Source: DAOTVD01 sp034437075 (GTDB taxonomy: Bacteria > Chloroflexota > Anaerolineae > Aggregatilineales > J027). Taken from it: a stretch of DNA of 58,067 nucleotides. Below, one piece after another: positions 36,541-43,746 of the stretch. Position numbers and translations under genes: made by a program. The notes below the pieces were generated by a model. It was not told the origin of the DNA. It did not search any database and was given only the letters and a program-made list of their open reading frames with translations. How positions within the stretch are numbered: position 1 is the stretch's first letter; each line of letters starts with the position of its first letter. The stretch spans positions 1 to 58,067 of the forward strand of contig DAOTVD010000126.1 in the NCBI GenBank assembly GCA_034437075.1, given 5' to 3'.

Positions 36541-37719
36541 ATGTTACGCTATCTGACGGCAGGCGAAAGCCACGGCCCCGAACTCAACGCCATCTTAGAA
36601 GGTTTGCCCGCCGGGCTACCCCTGGCCCCCGATGACCTGAACGCCGACCTGGCCCGCCGCCAAAAGGGCTATGGCAGCGGGGGCCGTATGCAGATCGAGA
36701 AAGACGCGGTTCGCATCACCAGCGGCCTCATGCGCGGCCAGACCACCGGCGGCCCCCTGGCCATGACCGTCATCAACCGCGATTGGAAAAACTGGGCCGA
36801 AAAAGACATCCCGCCCCTGACGACCCCCCGGCCCGGCCATGCCGACCTCACCGGGGCCATTAAATATGGCTACGAAGATTTGCGCCTCTCGCTGGAACGG
36901 GCCAGCGCGCGCGAAACGACCACCCGCGTCGCGGTTGGCGCGGTCTGTAAAAAGTTTCTGGGTGAATTTGGCATCACGGTCGGCGGCTATGTGGCCGCGA
37001 TTGGCGGCGTGCATGCTCAGCTAGACCCCAGCATGCCCTATGCCGAACGCTATCGCCGCGCCGAGGAGGAATCCAGCGTGCGCTGCCCCGACCCCGACGC
37101 CACCGAACGCATCGAAGCGGCCATTCGCCAGGCCAAGGTCGATAAAGATACGCTCGGCGGGGTCATCGAGGTCTTTGTATTGGGTTTGCCGCCCGGCCTG
37201 GGCAGCCATGTGCATTACGACCGCCGCCTGACCGGGCAATTACTCGCGGCGGTGGGCAGCGTGCAATCCATGAAAGGCGCGGAAATCGGCCCGGCTTTTG
37301 CCAACGCGGACGGACGCGGCACGCAAGTCCATGACGAGATCACACGTGCGCCGGATGGCAGCCTGCACCGCCGCACGAATCGCGCGGGTGGGCTAGAAGG
37401 CGGCATCACCACCGGCGAACCGCTGATCGTGCGCGCGGCCATGAAGCCCATCAGCACCACACTCACCCCCCTGGCTACGGTTGATTTGGCTAGCGGCGAA
37501 CCTGGCCAGACCGTCTACGAACGCAGCGACTTTTGCGCCACACCGCGCGCGGTGGTCGTCATTGAAGCCGTAGTCGCCTTTGTGATGGCCAATGCCTTGC
37601 TAGAAAAACTCGGCGGTGATAGCCTGAAAGAAATGCGCCCCCGCTTCGAGGCACTCCGCCGGGGTCACCCCGATGACCTGCCCATGTGGAACGAACCCTG
37701 GCGCTTTGGCTACGAATAA
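36541..37719 (+). CDS. aroC: Chorismate synthase
   Basis: AroC eliminates phosphate from EPSP to give chorismate, using reduced FMN. Signature sequences of this 392-residue enzyme are TAGESHGPELNAILEGLPAGLP, RRQKGYGSGGRMQIEKD, GHADLTGAIKYGYEDLRLSLERASARETT, the NRAGGLEGGITTGEPLIVRAAMKP region and RSDFCATPRAVVVIEA. The length is typical. A separate reductase is normally needed in bacterial monofunctional forms. It lies 30 nt after aroE; an AAGGAAGCC ribosome site precedes the ATG. Confidence 0.98.
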   Translation: MLRYLTAGESHGPELNAILEGLPAGLPLAPDDLNADLARRQKGYGSGGRMQIEKDAVRITSGLMRGQTTGGPLAMTVINRDWKNWAEKDIPPLTTPRPGHADLTGAIKYGYEDLRLSLERASARETTTRVAVGAVCKKFLGEFGITVGGYVAAIGGVHAQLDPSMPYAERYRRAEEESSVRCPDPDATERIEAAIRQAKVDKDTLGGVIEVFVLGLPPGLGSHVHYDRRLTGQLLAAVGSVQSMKGAEIGPAFANADGRGTQVHDEITRAPDGSLHRRTNRAGGLEGGITTGEPLIVRAAMKPISTTLTPLATVDLASGEPGQTVYERSDFCATPRAVVVIEAVVAFVMANALLEKLGGDSLKEMRPRFEALRRGHPDDLPMWNEPWRFGYE

Positions 37720-37769
37720 TGCGAAGATCGACAAGACTTAACGAACATATCCTATAGAAAGTTAAACTT

Positions 37770-39353
37770 ATGCCAGCAGAATATAACTTGATCATCACCG
37801 GCTTTATGGGGGTGGGTAAAACCACCGTGGGCCAGCATATCGCCGCGCAATTAGGCCGCCCCTTTGTGGATACCGACGACATCATCAGCGAACGCCTGGG
37901 CAAAAACGTGCCGGACATCTTCGCCGCCTATGGCGAACCGTTTTTTCGCGCGCTGGAAGCCAGCATCGCCCGCGAATTTGCCACGCCGCAAGGGCTGGTT
38001 ATCGCTACGGGGGGCGGCACCCTGACCAATTACGAGAATATGCGCGCTATCAGCGGCCCGGGTAACGTCATCTTTTGCCTGAATGCGCCGCTGGATGATA
38101 TTTTCGCGCGCTTAGAAAAAGACACGCGCCGCCGCCCGATGATCGACCAACAAGGCGACCCGCGCGCCGCCGCCCAAGCCCTACTCGCCCAACGCCAGCC
38201 ACTCTACGCGCGCATCCGCCGCCACATCGACACCGGAGGCCGCCGCGTGGAGGACATCGCCGCCGAAATCATCGAAATATATAACGCCGAAGTCGCGCGC
38301 AATGCCATTCGCCTGCCCGTACATACCCCCACCAACTACTACCACATCTACATCGAGAATGGCATCATGGGCCAAATGCCCGAATTGCTAGCAGCCCATG
38401 CCCTGGACGGTCGGCGCACGCTCGTGGTGACCAATCTGACGCTAGCGCCGCTCTATGGTGAGCAGATGGCCGCCGCGCTGCCCCATGCCCAACTCATCAC
38501 CATCCCAGATGGCGAGCAGTACAAGAGCATTCCCATTGCCGAGCAACTGTATAAAGATTTTGCCGCCGCTGGGCTAGACCGCAACGGCGTGGTCATCGCG
38601 CTGGGGGGCGGCGTGGTGGGGGATACGGTGGGTTATGCGGCGGCGACGTATATGCGCGGTGTGGATGTGGTGCAAGTGCCGACCAGCTTACTGGCCATGG
38701 TCGATTCCTCCGTGGGGGGCAAGGTGGCCGTGGATATGCCCGAGGGCAAGAATCTTGTCGGTGCCTTCAAACAGCCCGAACTGGTCGTCGTTGATCCTGA
38801 TGTGCTGGGTACGCTGCCGCCCGCCGAAGTCCGCGCGGGCTTGGCGGAGGCCATCAAGCATGGATTGCTGGCCGACCCTGGGCTGTTGGATGAAATCGAA
38901 GGTATCGCGGTGGGGGATGCGGGCTTGCTGCGGCGGGCTGTGCAAGTCAAGGTAGATGTCGTAGAGCGCGACCCCTACGAAAGCGGCGAACGCGCGCACC
39001 TGAACCTGGGCCACACCTTCGCACATGCCATCGAGCGGCTGAGCAATTTTCAGTGGCGGCACGGCGAAGCGGTCGGCGTAGGGTTGGTGGCCGCCGCGCG
39101 GCTCTCGATGCATTTGGGCCGCCTGGCGGAAGACCAAGCCGAATACATCGAAAAGATTGTCGAAAAGGTGGGGCTACCCACGCGCATCAACGGCTTTGAC
39201 CCCGGCCATATGTGGGAGGCCATGCAGCTAGACAAAAAATGGCGCGATGGCGAATCGCATTTCGTGCTGCTAGATGGCATCGGCGCGCCCTGCCTGGTGC
39301 GCGGTGTCCCGCGTGAAGCCGTGACGACCATCCTAGAGGACATGCGGTCGTGA
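37770..39353 (+). CDS. aroKB: Bifunctional shikimate kinase / 3-dehydroquinate synthase
   Basis: A 527-residue fusion. Residues 1-170 are shikimate kinase: the P-loop GFMGVGKTTVG, DTDDIISERLGK with the shikimate-binding Asp, ATGGGTLTNYENM, and RRRPMI in the lid. Residues about 185-527 are 3-dehydroquinate synthase: the NAD-binding GGGVVGDTVGYAAATYMRG, PTSLLAMVDSSVGGKVAVD, the zinc ligands in LAEAIKHGLL and LNLGHTFAHAIE, and RHGEAVGVGLVAAARL. AroB acts at step two and AroK at step five, so the fusion does not join consecutive reactions. Kinase-synthase fusions in this order are known in some bacteria, such as Thermotoga. The stop codon overlaps the next gene by 4 nt (GTGA). Confidence 0.95.
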   Translation: MPAEYNLIITGFMGVGKTTVGQHIAAQLGRPFVDTDDIISERLGKNVPDIFAAYGEPFFRALEASIAREFATPQGLVIATGGGTLTNYENMRAISGPGNVIFCLNAPLDDIFARLEKDTRRRPMIDQQGDPRAAAQALLAQRQPLYARIRRHIDTGGRRVEDIAAEIIEIYNAEVARNAIRLPVHTPTNYYHIYIENGIMGQMPELLAAHALDGRRTLVVTNLTLAPLYGEQMAAALPHAQLITIPDGEQYKSIPIAEQLYKDFAAAGLDRNGVVIALGGGVVGDTVGYAAATYMRGVDVVQVPTSLLAMVDSSVGGKVAVDMPEGKNLVGAFKQPELVVVDPDVLGTLPPAEVRAGLAEAIKHGLLADPGLLDEIEGIAVGDAGLLRRAVQVKVDVVERDPYESGERAHLNLGHTFAHAIERLSNFQWRHGEAVGVGLVAAARLSMHLGRLAEDQAEYIEKIVEKVGLPTRINGFDPGHMWEAMQLDKKWRDGESHFVLLDGIGAPCLVRGVPREAVTTILEDMRS

Positions 39354-40006
39354 ATTGCCCCATCTGTGCCGCGCCGCTAGACGCCTCACACACCAACACA
39401 CAGCGCGGCCTGGCCATTTGCGATACCTGCGACACCATATTCAGTCTGCCAGACGCCCCGCCGCACCCCGCGCCTGACCTCGGCCCGCGCCACGACTTGC
39501 AAGCCGCGCCGCAGGATGTCACGATCAGGACGCGCTGGTGGAGTCCTAATTTATGGCCTGTGCCCGCCCTTAGCGCCCTGTGGGCCGTGAGTGCGGTCAT
39601 CTGGCTGGGGAGTGGCCTGGCGAGTGGTGATCTGTTCATCACGCTTTCCGGCATACCCCATGCGACCATCGCGCTGGGGTTGGCATACTATAGCGCGACG
39701 CTCTATCGCAACACGACAACCACGTATTTTTCGCCGGACGGCCTGCGCATGACCCACGGCCCGCTGCCCCTGGCGCGCAACGTCCATGCCCGGCAAGCGT
39801 CTATTCAGCGGGTTTATGCCCGGCAGCGCTACCACCGCCGCAGTGATGAATTTAGCTATGGGGTGTACATCCGCTTGGCCAGCGGGCGCGACGAGGCCCT
39901 GCTGACTGGCCTACCCGAACCCGAAGCCGCACTGTATCTAGTGGACACCTTGCGCGCGCTGTGGGAAAATCCCGAAAAGGTACCCGAAAAGGTAAATGGA
40001 GATTAA
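39350..40006 (+). CDS. Zinc-ribbon membrane protein of unknown function
   Basis: I do not recognise this 218-residue protein. It begins with a zinc ribbon (CPICAAPLD...CDTCDTIF, Cys at 3, 6, 25 and 28), then a Pro/His-rich stretch, two hydrophobic segments (about 68-88, PALSALWAVSAVIWLGSGLA, and about 93-115) and a soluble C-terminal domain (about 120-205) that may have a PH-like fold (TYFSPDGLRMTHGPLPL). The GTG start overlaps the aroKB stop by 4 nt, and aroQ follows 3 nt after its end. It is thus tightly embedded in the operon, but no link to aromatic biosynthesis is evident. Confidence 0.8.
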   Translation: MNCPICAAPLDASHTNTQRGLAICDTCDTIFSLPDAPPHPAPDLGPRHDLQAAPQDVTIRTRWWSPNLWPVPALSALWAVSAVIWLGSGLASGDLFITLSGIPHATIALGLAYYSATLYRNTTTTYFSPDGLRMTHGPLPLARNVHARQASIQRVYARQRYHRRSDEFSYGVYIRLASGRDEALLTGLPEPEAALYLVDTLRALWENPEKVPEKVNGD

Positions 40007-40009
40007 CCC

Positions 40010-40453
40010 ATGCATATCCTGATCTTGCACGGCCCGAATCTCAATCTGTTGGGCACGCGCGAACCAGAAATCTACGGCACAGCCACCCTAGCCGACATCG
40101 ACGACGCGCTCGAAAGCCTGGCCGCCGAACACGGCGCGACGTTGCGCGCGTTGCACTCCAACCATGAGGGCGTCCTGATTGACGCGCTGCACGAGGCGCG
40201 CGGTTGGGCGAACGGCGTGCTCATTAATCCGGGCGGGCTAACGCATACCTCGGTCGCGCTGCGCGATGCCGTCGCGGCGGTGGCTGTGCCCACCGTGGAA
40301 TGCCACCTGTCGAACATCGCCGCGCGCGAAGCCTTCCGCGCGCATTCATACCTCACGGGGGTTTGCCTGGGCGCGGTCAGCGGCTTCGGCCCGCAGAGCT
40401 ATACGCTTGGCTTACTGGCCCTCATCCAGCACCTGAAGCGGAGTCTTCCATGA
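40010..40453 (+). CDS. aroQ: 3-dehydroquinate dehydratase, type II
   Basis: AroQ dehydrates 3-dehydroquinate, the third shikimate step. The 147-residue dodecameric type II enzyme shows HGPNLNLLGTREPEIYG with the catalytic Tyr and flexible-loop Arg, the LHSNHEGVLIDALHEA motif, INPGGLTHTSVALRDA and VECHLSNIAAREAFRAHSY. This completes all seven shikimate enzymes in the operon. The last codons lie in a perfect 32-bp direct repeat whose second copy is at 41124-41155. The present end (SLP) was probably created by insertion of the toxin-antitoxin segment, since the far copy would read SLA then stop. Confidence 0.97.
   Translation: MHILILHGPNLNLLGTREPEIYGTATLADIDDALESLAAEHGATLRALHSNHEGVLIDALHEARGWANGVLINPGGLTHTSVALRDAVAAVAVPTVECHLSNIAAREAFRAHSYLTGVCLGAVSGFGPQSYTLGLLALIQHLKRSLP
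40416..40447 (+). repeat. 32-bp direct repeat, left copy (end of aroQ)
   Basis: TGGCCCTCATCCAGC and the 17 nt that follow are identical, base for base, to 41124-41155. The two copies enclose hicA, hicB and a 132-bp inverted-repeat element; the repeated unit is 708 bp from start to start. This copy encodes the last residues of AroQ. Confidence 0.85.
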
Positions 40454-40467
40454 ACGTGTAATCAGAC

Positions 40468-40740
40468 ATGGTCAAGAAAAAGAAGCTGTATCAAAAACTC
40501 GTCAACAATCAAAAAAATGTGCGCTTCCCTGATTTTTTGCGGGTAATTGAAGCGTTCGGTTTTGAACAAGATCGCGTCAAAGGCAGCCATCGTGTATATA
40601 AACATCCTACTCTTCAAGATGAGTTTCTTGTGCTGCAACCAAGCAAAAGTGGCGAGGCCAAACCTTACCAGATTAAACAGTTCTTGCTATTGGTCGAAAC
40701 CTATGATCTAAGGATGGATGACAATGACGACGATGACTAA
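40468..40740 (+). CDS. hicA: HicA-like mRNA interferase toxin
   Basis: A 90-residue protein of the HicA/YcfA family, small double-stranded-RNA-binding-fold toxins that cleave mRNA. The motif KGSHRVYKHPTLQDEFLVL contains the catalytic His in the usual GSH context, preceded by FLRVIEAFGFEQDR. Unlike many short HicA proteins it has a lysine-rich N-terminal extension (MVKKKKLYQKLVNNQKN) and a polyacidic tail. No ribosome site is evident before the ATG. Base composition is clearly more AT-rich than in the neighbours, suggesting transfer. It overlaps the antitoxin gene and sits inside the 32-bp direct-repeat insert. Confidence 0.82.
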   Translation: MVKKKKLYQKLVNNQKNVRFPDFLRVIEAFGFEQDRVKGSHRVYKHPTLQDEFLVLQPSKSGEAKPYQIKQFLLLVETYDLRMDDNDDDD

Positions 40741-40954
40741 TGATTATCACATCAACATCTTTTTTAGCGTCGAAGACGAAGCCTATATTGCTGATATACC
40801 TGACCTTAAGTTTTGCTCCGCCCACGGCGAAACTCCTGAAGAAGCCTTGGCCGAGGTATTGATTGCCAAACAAGCCTGGTTAGAAGCTGCACATGAGAAT
40901 GGGCGCCCCATTCCAAAACCACGCTATCGCCCTGCAATTTATCAGGCATATTAA
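40718..40954 (+). CDS. hicB: HicB-like antitoxin
   Basis: A 78-residue HicB-family antitoxin with the partial RNase H-like fold: the start YHINIFFSVEDEAYIADIPDLKFCSAHGETPEEALAEVLIAKQAWLEAA and the typical end NGRPIPKPRYRPAI. A separate DNA-binding domain is absent, as in the short HicB class, so autoregulation may need the complex or another factor. Possible starts are ATG 40718, 40724 and 40733; AAGGA at 40710-40714 favours the first two. It overlaps hicA by about 23 nt, the usual toxin-first order of hicAB. Confidence 0.82.
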   Translation: MTMTTMTNDYHINIFFSVEDEAYIADIPDLKFCSAHGETPEEALAEVLIAKQAWLEAAHENGRPIPKPRYRPAIYQAY

Positions 40955-40960
40955 CTTCAC

Positions 40961-41092
40961 TGACGTTACGCACGCGCTTGGCATCCAAGGGGTTAAAACC
41001 CCTTGTTAACTTATAGCGACCTTTCATGGCCTCTTAACAAGGGGCTGAAGCCCCTTGAAGAAAGCCGATTTTGATAAAACTGCGTAACGTCA
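40961..41092. repeat. 132-bp inverted-repeat (MITE-like) element
   Basis: The ends are perfect 12-bp inverted repeats, TGACGTTACGCA (40961-40972) and TGCGTAACGTCA (41081-41092). Inside are two hairpins of the CAAGGGG...CCCCTTG kind, one with a TTAAAA loop and one with CTGAAG, separated by a short AT-rich part. There is no coding frame. It follows hicB by 6 nt and could also act as a transcription stop for the operon. Confidence 0.65.
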
Positions 41093-41123
41093 CAACGTCA
41101 TAAGGATTACTCTAGCAATAGTA

Positions 41124-41155
41124 TGGCCCTCATCCAGCACCTGAAGCGGAGTCTT
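41124..41155 (+). repeat. 32-bp direct repeat, right copy (end of clpC)
   Basis: Identical to 40416-40447. On the minus strand it encodes the last residues of the ClpC-type protein and its stop codon. On the plus strand it would continue the aroQ reading frame to GCG-TAG. Before the insertion aroQ and clpC therefore probably overlapped tail to tail. Confidence 0.85.
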
Positions 41156-43547
41156 GCGTAGCCGATGTATTATCTTCTTCAGGCTTGACATGCCGCCGCC
41201 GGAAACCTAGCTTGCCTTCGGCATGATTGACCACGACTTTAACCGTATCGCCCGCTGAAAACCGTTCATCCAACAGCGCGGAGGAAAGCGGACGCAGCAA
41301 TAAGCGCTCGATAGCTCGGCGCAACGGTCGCGCGCCTTCGGTCACCGACGCGCCTTCGCGCAACAGCATCGCGCGGGCCTCCGCGCTGAGGTCGATGCGC
41401 ATATCTTGCGCGTCTAAGCGCTCGGTCAATTCGGCCAGTTGCGCATCCAAGATGCGATCCAAGGCGATGTCATCCAAGGGGCGGAAGGTGACGACCTCAT
41501 CAATACGATTGAGAAATTCCGGGCGGAAGGTGCGCTTGAGTTCCTCGCTATAATCCGGCAACTGGTCGGGCTGGGCCATAAAACCGAAGCCCTTACCGAC
41601 TGAGTCCGAACCAATATTGCTGGTCATGATCCAAACCGCGTGGCGCCCATCCACGGTCGCGCCGAGCGCATCGGTCAGGCGGCCTTCGTCGAAGACTTGC
41701 AAGAACAGGTCGAAGACTTCTACGGCGGCTTTTTCGATTTCATCCAGCAAGACCACCGAATAGGGCCGGCGGCGCAAGGCTTCGGTCAGTTGGCCGCCGC
41801 GTTCGGTGCCTTTGTAGCCGGGCGGAGCGCCGATGAGCCGCGCGGCGGTATGCTCATCATAAAATTCGGACATATCCAGGCGGATCATGGCATCATAATC
41901 GCCAAACATGAATTCCGCGATGGCCTGCGCCAGGGCTGTTTTGCCCACGCCACTCGGCCCGATGAACAAAAAGACCCCGGTCGGGCGCTGAGGATTACCC
42001 AACCCGGCACGCTGGGTTTTGATGGCATCCACCACCGTATCGACGGCATGCTCTTGGCCAAAGACCCGCGCCTTAATGTGCTCATCCATGCGGGCCACGC
42101 GCGCGCGCTCATCGGCGGTGAGGTCGGCCAAGGGAATGCCCGTCCATTCACTGAGCACTTCGCGCACATGCTGCGGCCCTACGGGGCGCGTTTCGCCATC
42201 CAGCGATTCATCCGGCGATTGAGATTGGATCACGACGCGCGCGCAGGCTTCGTCTAGCAGATCGAGCGCTTTGTCGGGCAGGCGACGGTCAGGCAAGTAA
42301 CGATCCGACAAAAGCACGGCGGCCTGGCGCGCTTCGGGGTGAATGTGGACATCGTGGTGTTCTTCGTAGCGGGCGTACACATTCTCGATAATGGCCAGCG
42401 TTTGGGTCACGGTCGGCTCGCCAATATCAATCGTGCGAAAGCGGCGGTCAAGCGCGGGGTCTTTAGCCACGGCTTTGCGATATTCTTCGAAGGTCGTGGC
42501 ACCAATGCATGAGATTTCGCCCCGGGCTAGCGCTGGTTTCAGGATATTGGCTGCGTCCAGATTGCTATCAATGGTATCGCCCGCGCCGACAATGGTGTGA
42601 ATCTCGTCAATGAACAGGATCACCCCCGGCGACGACTTCGCCTCGTCCACAATGCCGACTAGGCGCTCCTCAAATTGGCCGCGCAGGCTGGTGCCGGCCA
42701 CTAATGTCCCAATTTCCACTTGAATAATGCGCGACTCGCGCAAGGGCCGGGGCGCGGTGCCCTGGGCAATCTGCCAAGCCAAGCCTTCGACCACGGCGGT
42801 TTTGCCGACCCCCGCATCGCCGAGCAGCAGCGGATTGTTCTTTTTGCTGCGTGTCAGCGTCCGCGCGACGGCGCGAATCTCTTTTTCGCGCCCGATGGCC
42901 GCGTGCAGTTTGTTCAGGCGCGCTTGCTCGGTCAGGTCACGCCCGTATTTATCCAGCAAGGGGGTGGGCATGTTGGTGGGCATACTCGCTTCGAGGTCAT
43001 CATCCGAGAAATCGAAGGTTGGGGCGTAATCGTCATCAAAATAATCGAAGACATCATCGTCAAAATCTTCGATCTCCAGCGCATCATCCAACTGCAAATG
43101 CTCGGTCAAGTATTCGACCCAATACGCGACATCAACGCCCATCTGGCGGATTTTGCGCACGGCGACCCCTTCGCCTTCTTGCAACAAGCTGAGCAATAAT
43201 TGCTCTTGTGTCACCTCGGTTTCGCCCATGTCGTCGGCCAGATACACCGCCTGAGTCAGCACCCGATGCGCGCGGGGTGTAAAGGGCAAATATTCAGAGA
43301 GCACATCATCGCCCATGCCTACATCGCGCCGGATGGCATTGCGCACTTCGCGCGTATCCAGCCCGGACTCTAGCAAGATGCGGCTCGTAATTCCCCCTTT
43401 GATGCGGGTCAAACCATTAAAGAGATGCTCGGTACCGATGTAATTATGGCGCAAGCGCGATGCTTCGCCTTCGGCGTGTTGCAACAGATGGCCCACCAGA
43501 GTGCGGATTTCGGCATCGGTCATTTCCATTGGGGATTCGGATGACAT
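41130..43547 (-). CDS. clpC: ClpC/ClpA-type AAA+ unfoldase
   Basis: A hexameric Hsp100 ATPase that unfolds proteins for ClpP. The 805 residues contain a double Clp-N repeat (about 10-150), an unusual acidic insert (about 155-190, DFDDDVFDYFDDDYAP), AAA-1 with Walker A GDAGVGKT (243-250) and LFIDEIHT, and AAA-2 with GPSGVGKT (530-537) and LDEIEKA. The segment GKGFGFMA (about 651-658) sits where the ClpP-docking loop is expected. The middle coiled-coil domain of ClpC/ClpB is nearly absent (only SQSPDESLDGETRPVG), so it is closer to ClpA in layout. The ribosome site is GAGGGAACC. Its 3' end lies in the right 32-bp repeat. It is divergent from the Ser/Thr kinase gene. Confidence 0.95.
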   Translation of the reverse strand: MSSESPMEMTDAEIRTLVGHLLQHAEGEASRLRHNYIGTEHLFNGLTRIKGGITSRILLESGLDTREVRNAIRRDVGMGDDVLSEYLPFTPRAHRVLTQAVYLADDMGETEVTQEQLLLSLLQEGEGVAVRKIRQMGVDVAYWVEYLTEHLQLDDALEIEDFDDDVFDYFDDDYAPTFDFSDDDLEASMPTNMPTPLLDKYGRDLTEQARLNKLHAAIGREKEIRAVARTLTRSKKNNPLLLGDAGVGKTAVVEGLAWQIAQGTAPRPLRESRIIQVEIGTLVAGTSLRGQFEERLVGIVDEAKSSPGVILFIDEIHTIVGAGDTIDSNLDAANILKPALARGEISCIGATTFEEYRKAVAKDPALDRRFRTIDIGEPTVTQTLAIIENVYARYEEHHDVHIHPEARQAAVLLSDRYLPDRRLPDKALDLLDEACARVVIQSQSPDESLDGETRPVGPQHVREVLSEWTGIPLADLTADERARVARMDEHIKARVFGQEHAVDTVVDAIKTQRAGLGNPQRPTGVFLFIGPSGVGKTALAQAIAEFMFGDYDAMIRLDMSEFYDEHTAARLIGAPPGYKGTERGGQLTEALRRRPYSVVLLDEIEKAAVEVFDLFLQVFDEGRLTDALGATVDGRHAVWIMTSNIGSDSVGKGFGFMAQPDQLPDYSEELKRTFRPEFLNRIDEVVTFRPLDDIALDRILDAQLAELTERLDAQDMRIDLSAEARAMLLREGASVTEGARPLRRAIERLLLRPLSSALLDERFSAGDTVKVVVNHAEGKLGFRRRHVKPEEDNTSATQDSASGAG

Positions 43548-43617
43548 GGTTCCCTCACTGTTTTGCTGTCTAACATTGTGCGGCGGGGGTAGGTGTAGGG
43601 CGACACCGCACCCTGTC

Positions 43618-43691
43618 AGTATACCGCAGCGCCCCGGCTTGTAAACCGGAAGACATTGACGTTACCGAAAGTAGGCGGAAAACGGTATACT
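43618..43691. promoter_or_regulatory. Divergent promoter region of clpC and the Ser/Thr kinase
   Basis: AGTATACCG (43618-43626) and its exact complement CGGTATACT (43683-43691) face each other. On each strand this supplies a TATACT -10 box: for clpC with TTTACA 16 nt upstream (43645-43640), and for the kinase with TTACCG 18 nt upstream (43662-43667). The two promoters overlap in their -35 regions, so the genes may be co-regulated. A separate small stem (GGTGT...ACACC, about 43592-43607) lies in the clpC leader. Confidence 0.5.
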
Positions 43692-43746
43692 AGCTGTAGA
43701 ATCCGGACAAGAACAACAACCAGCGCGGTAACAAGAGACTCGCCTT

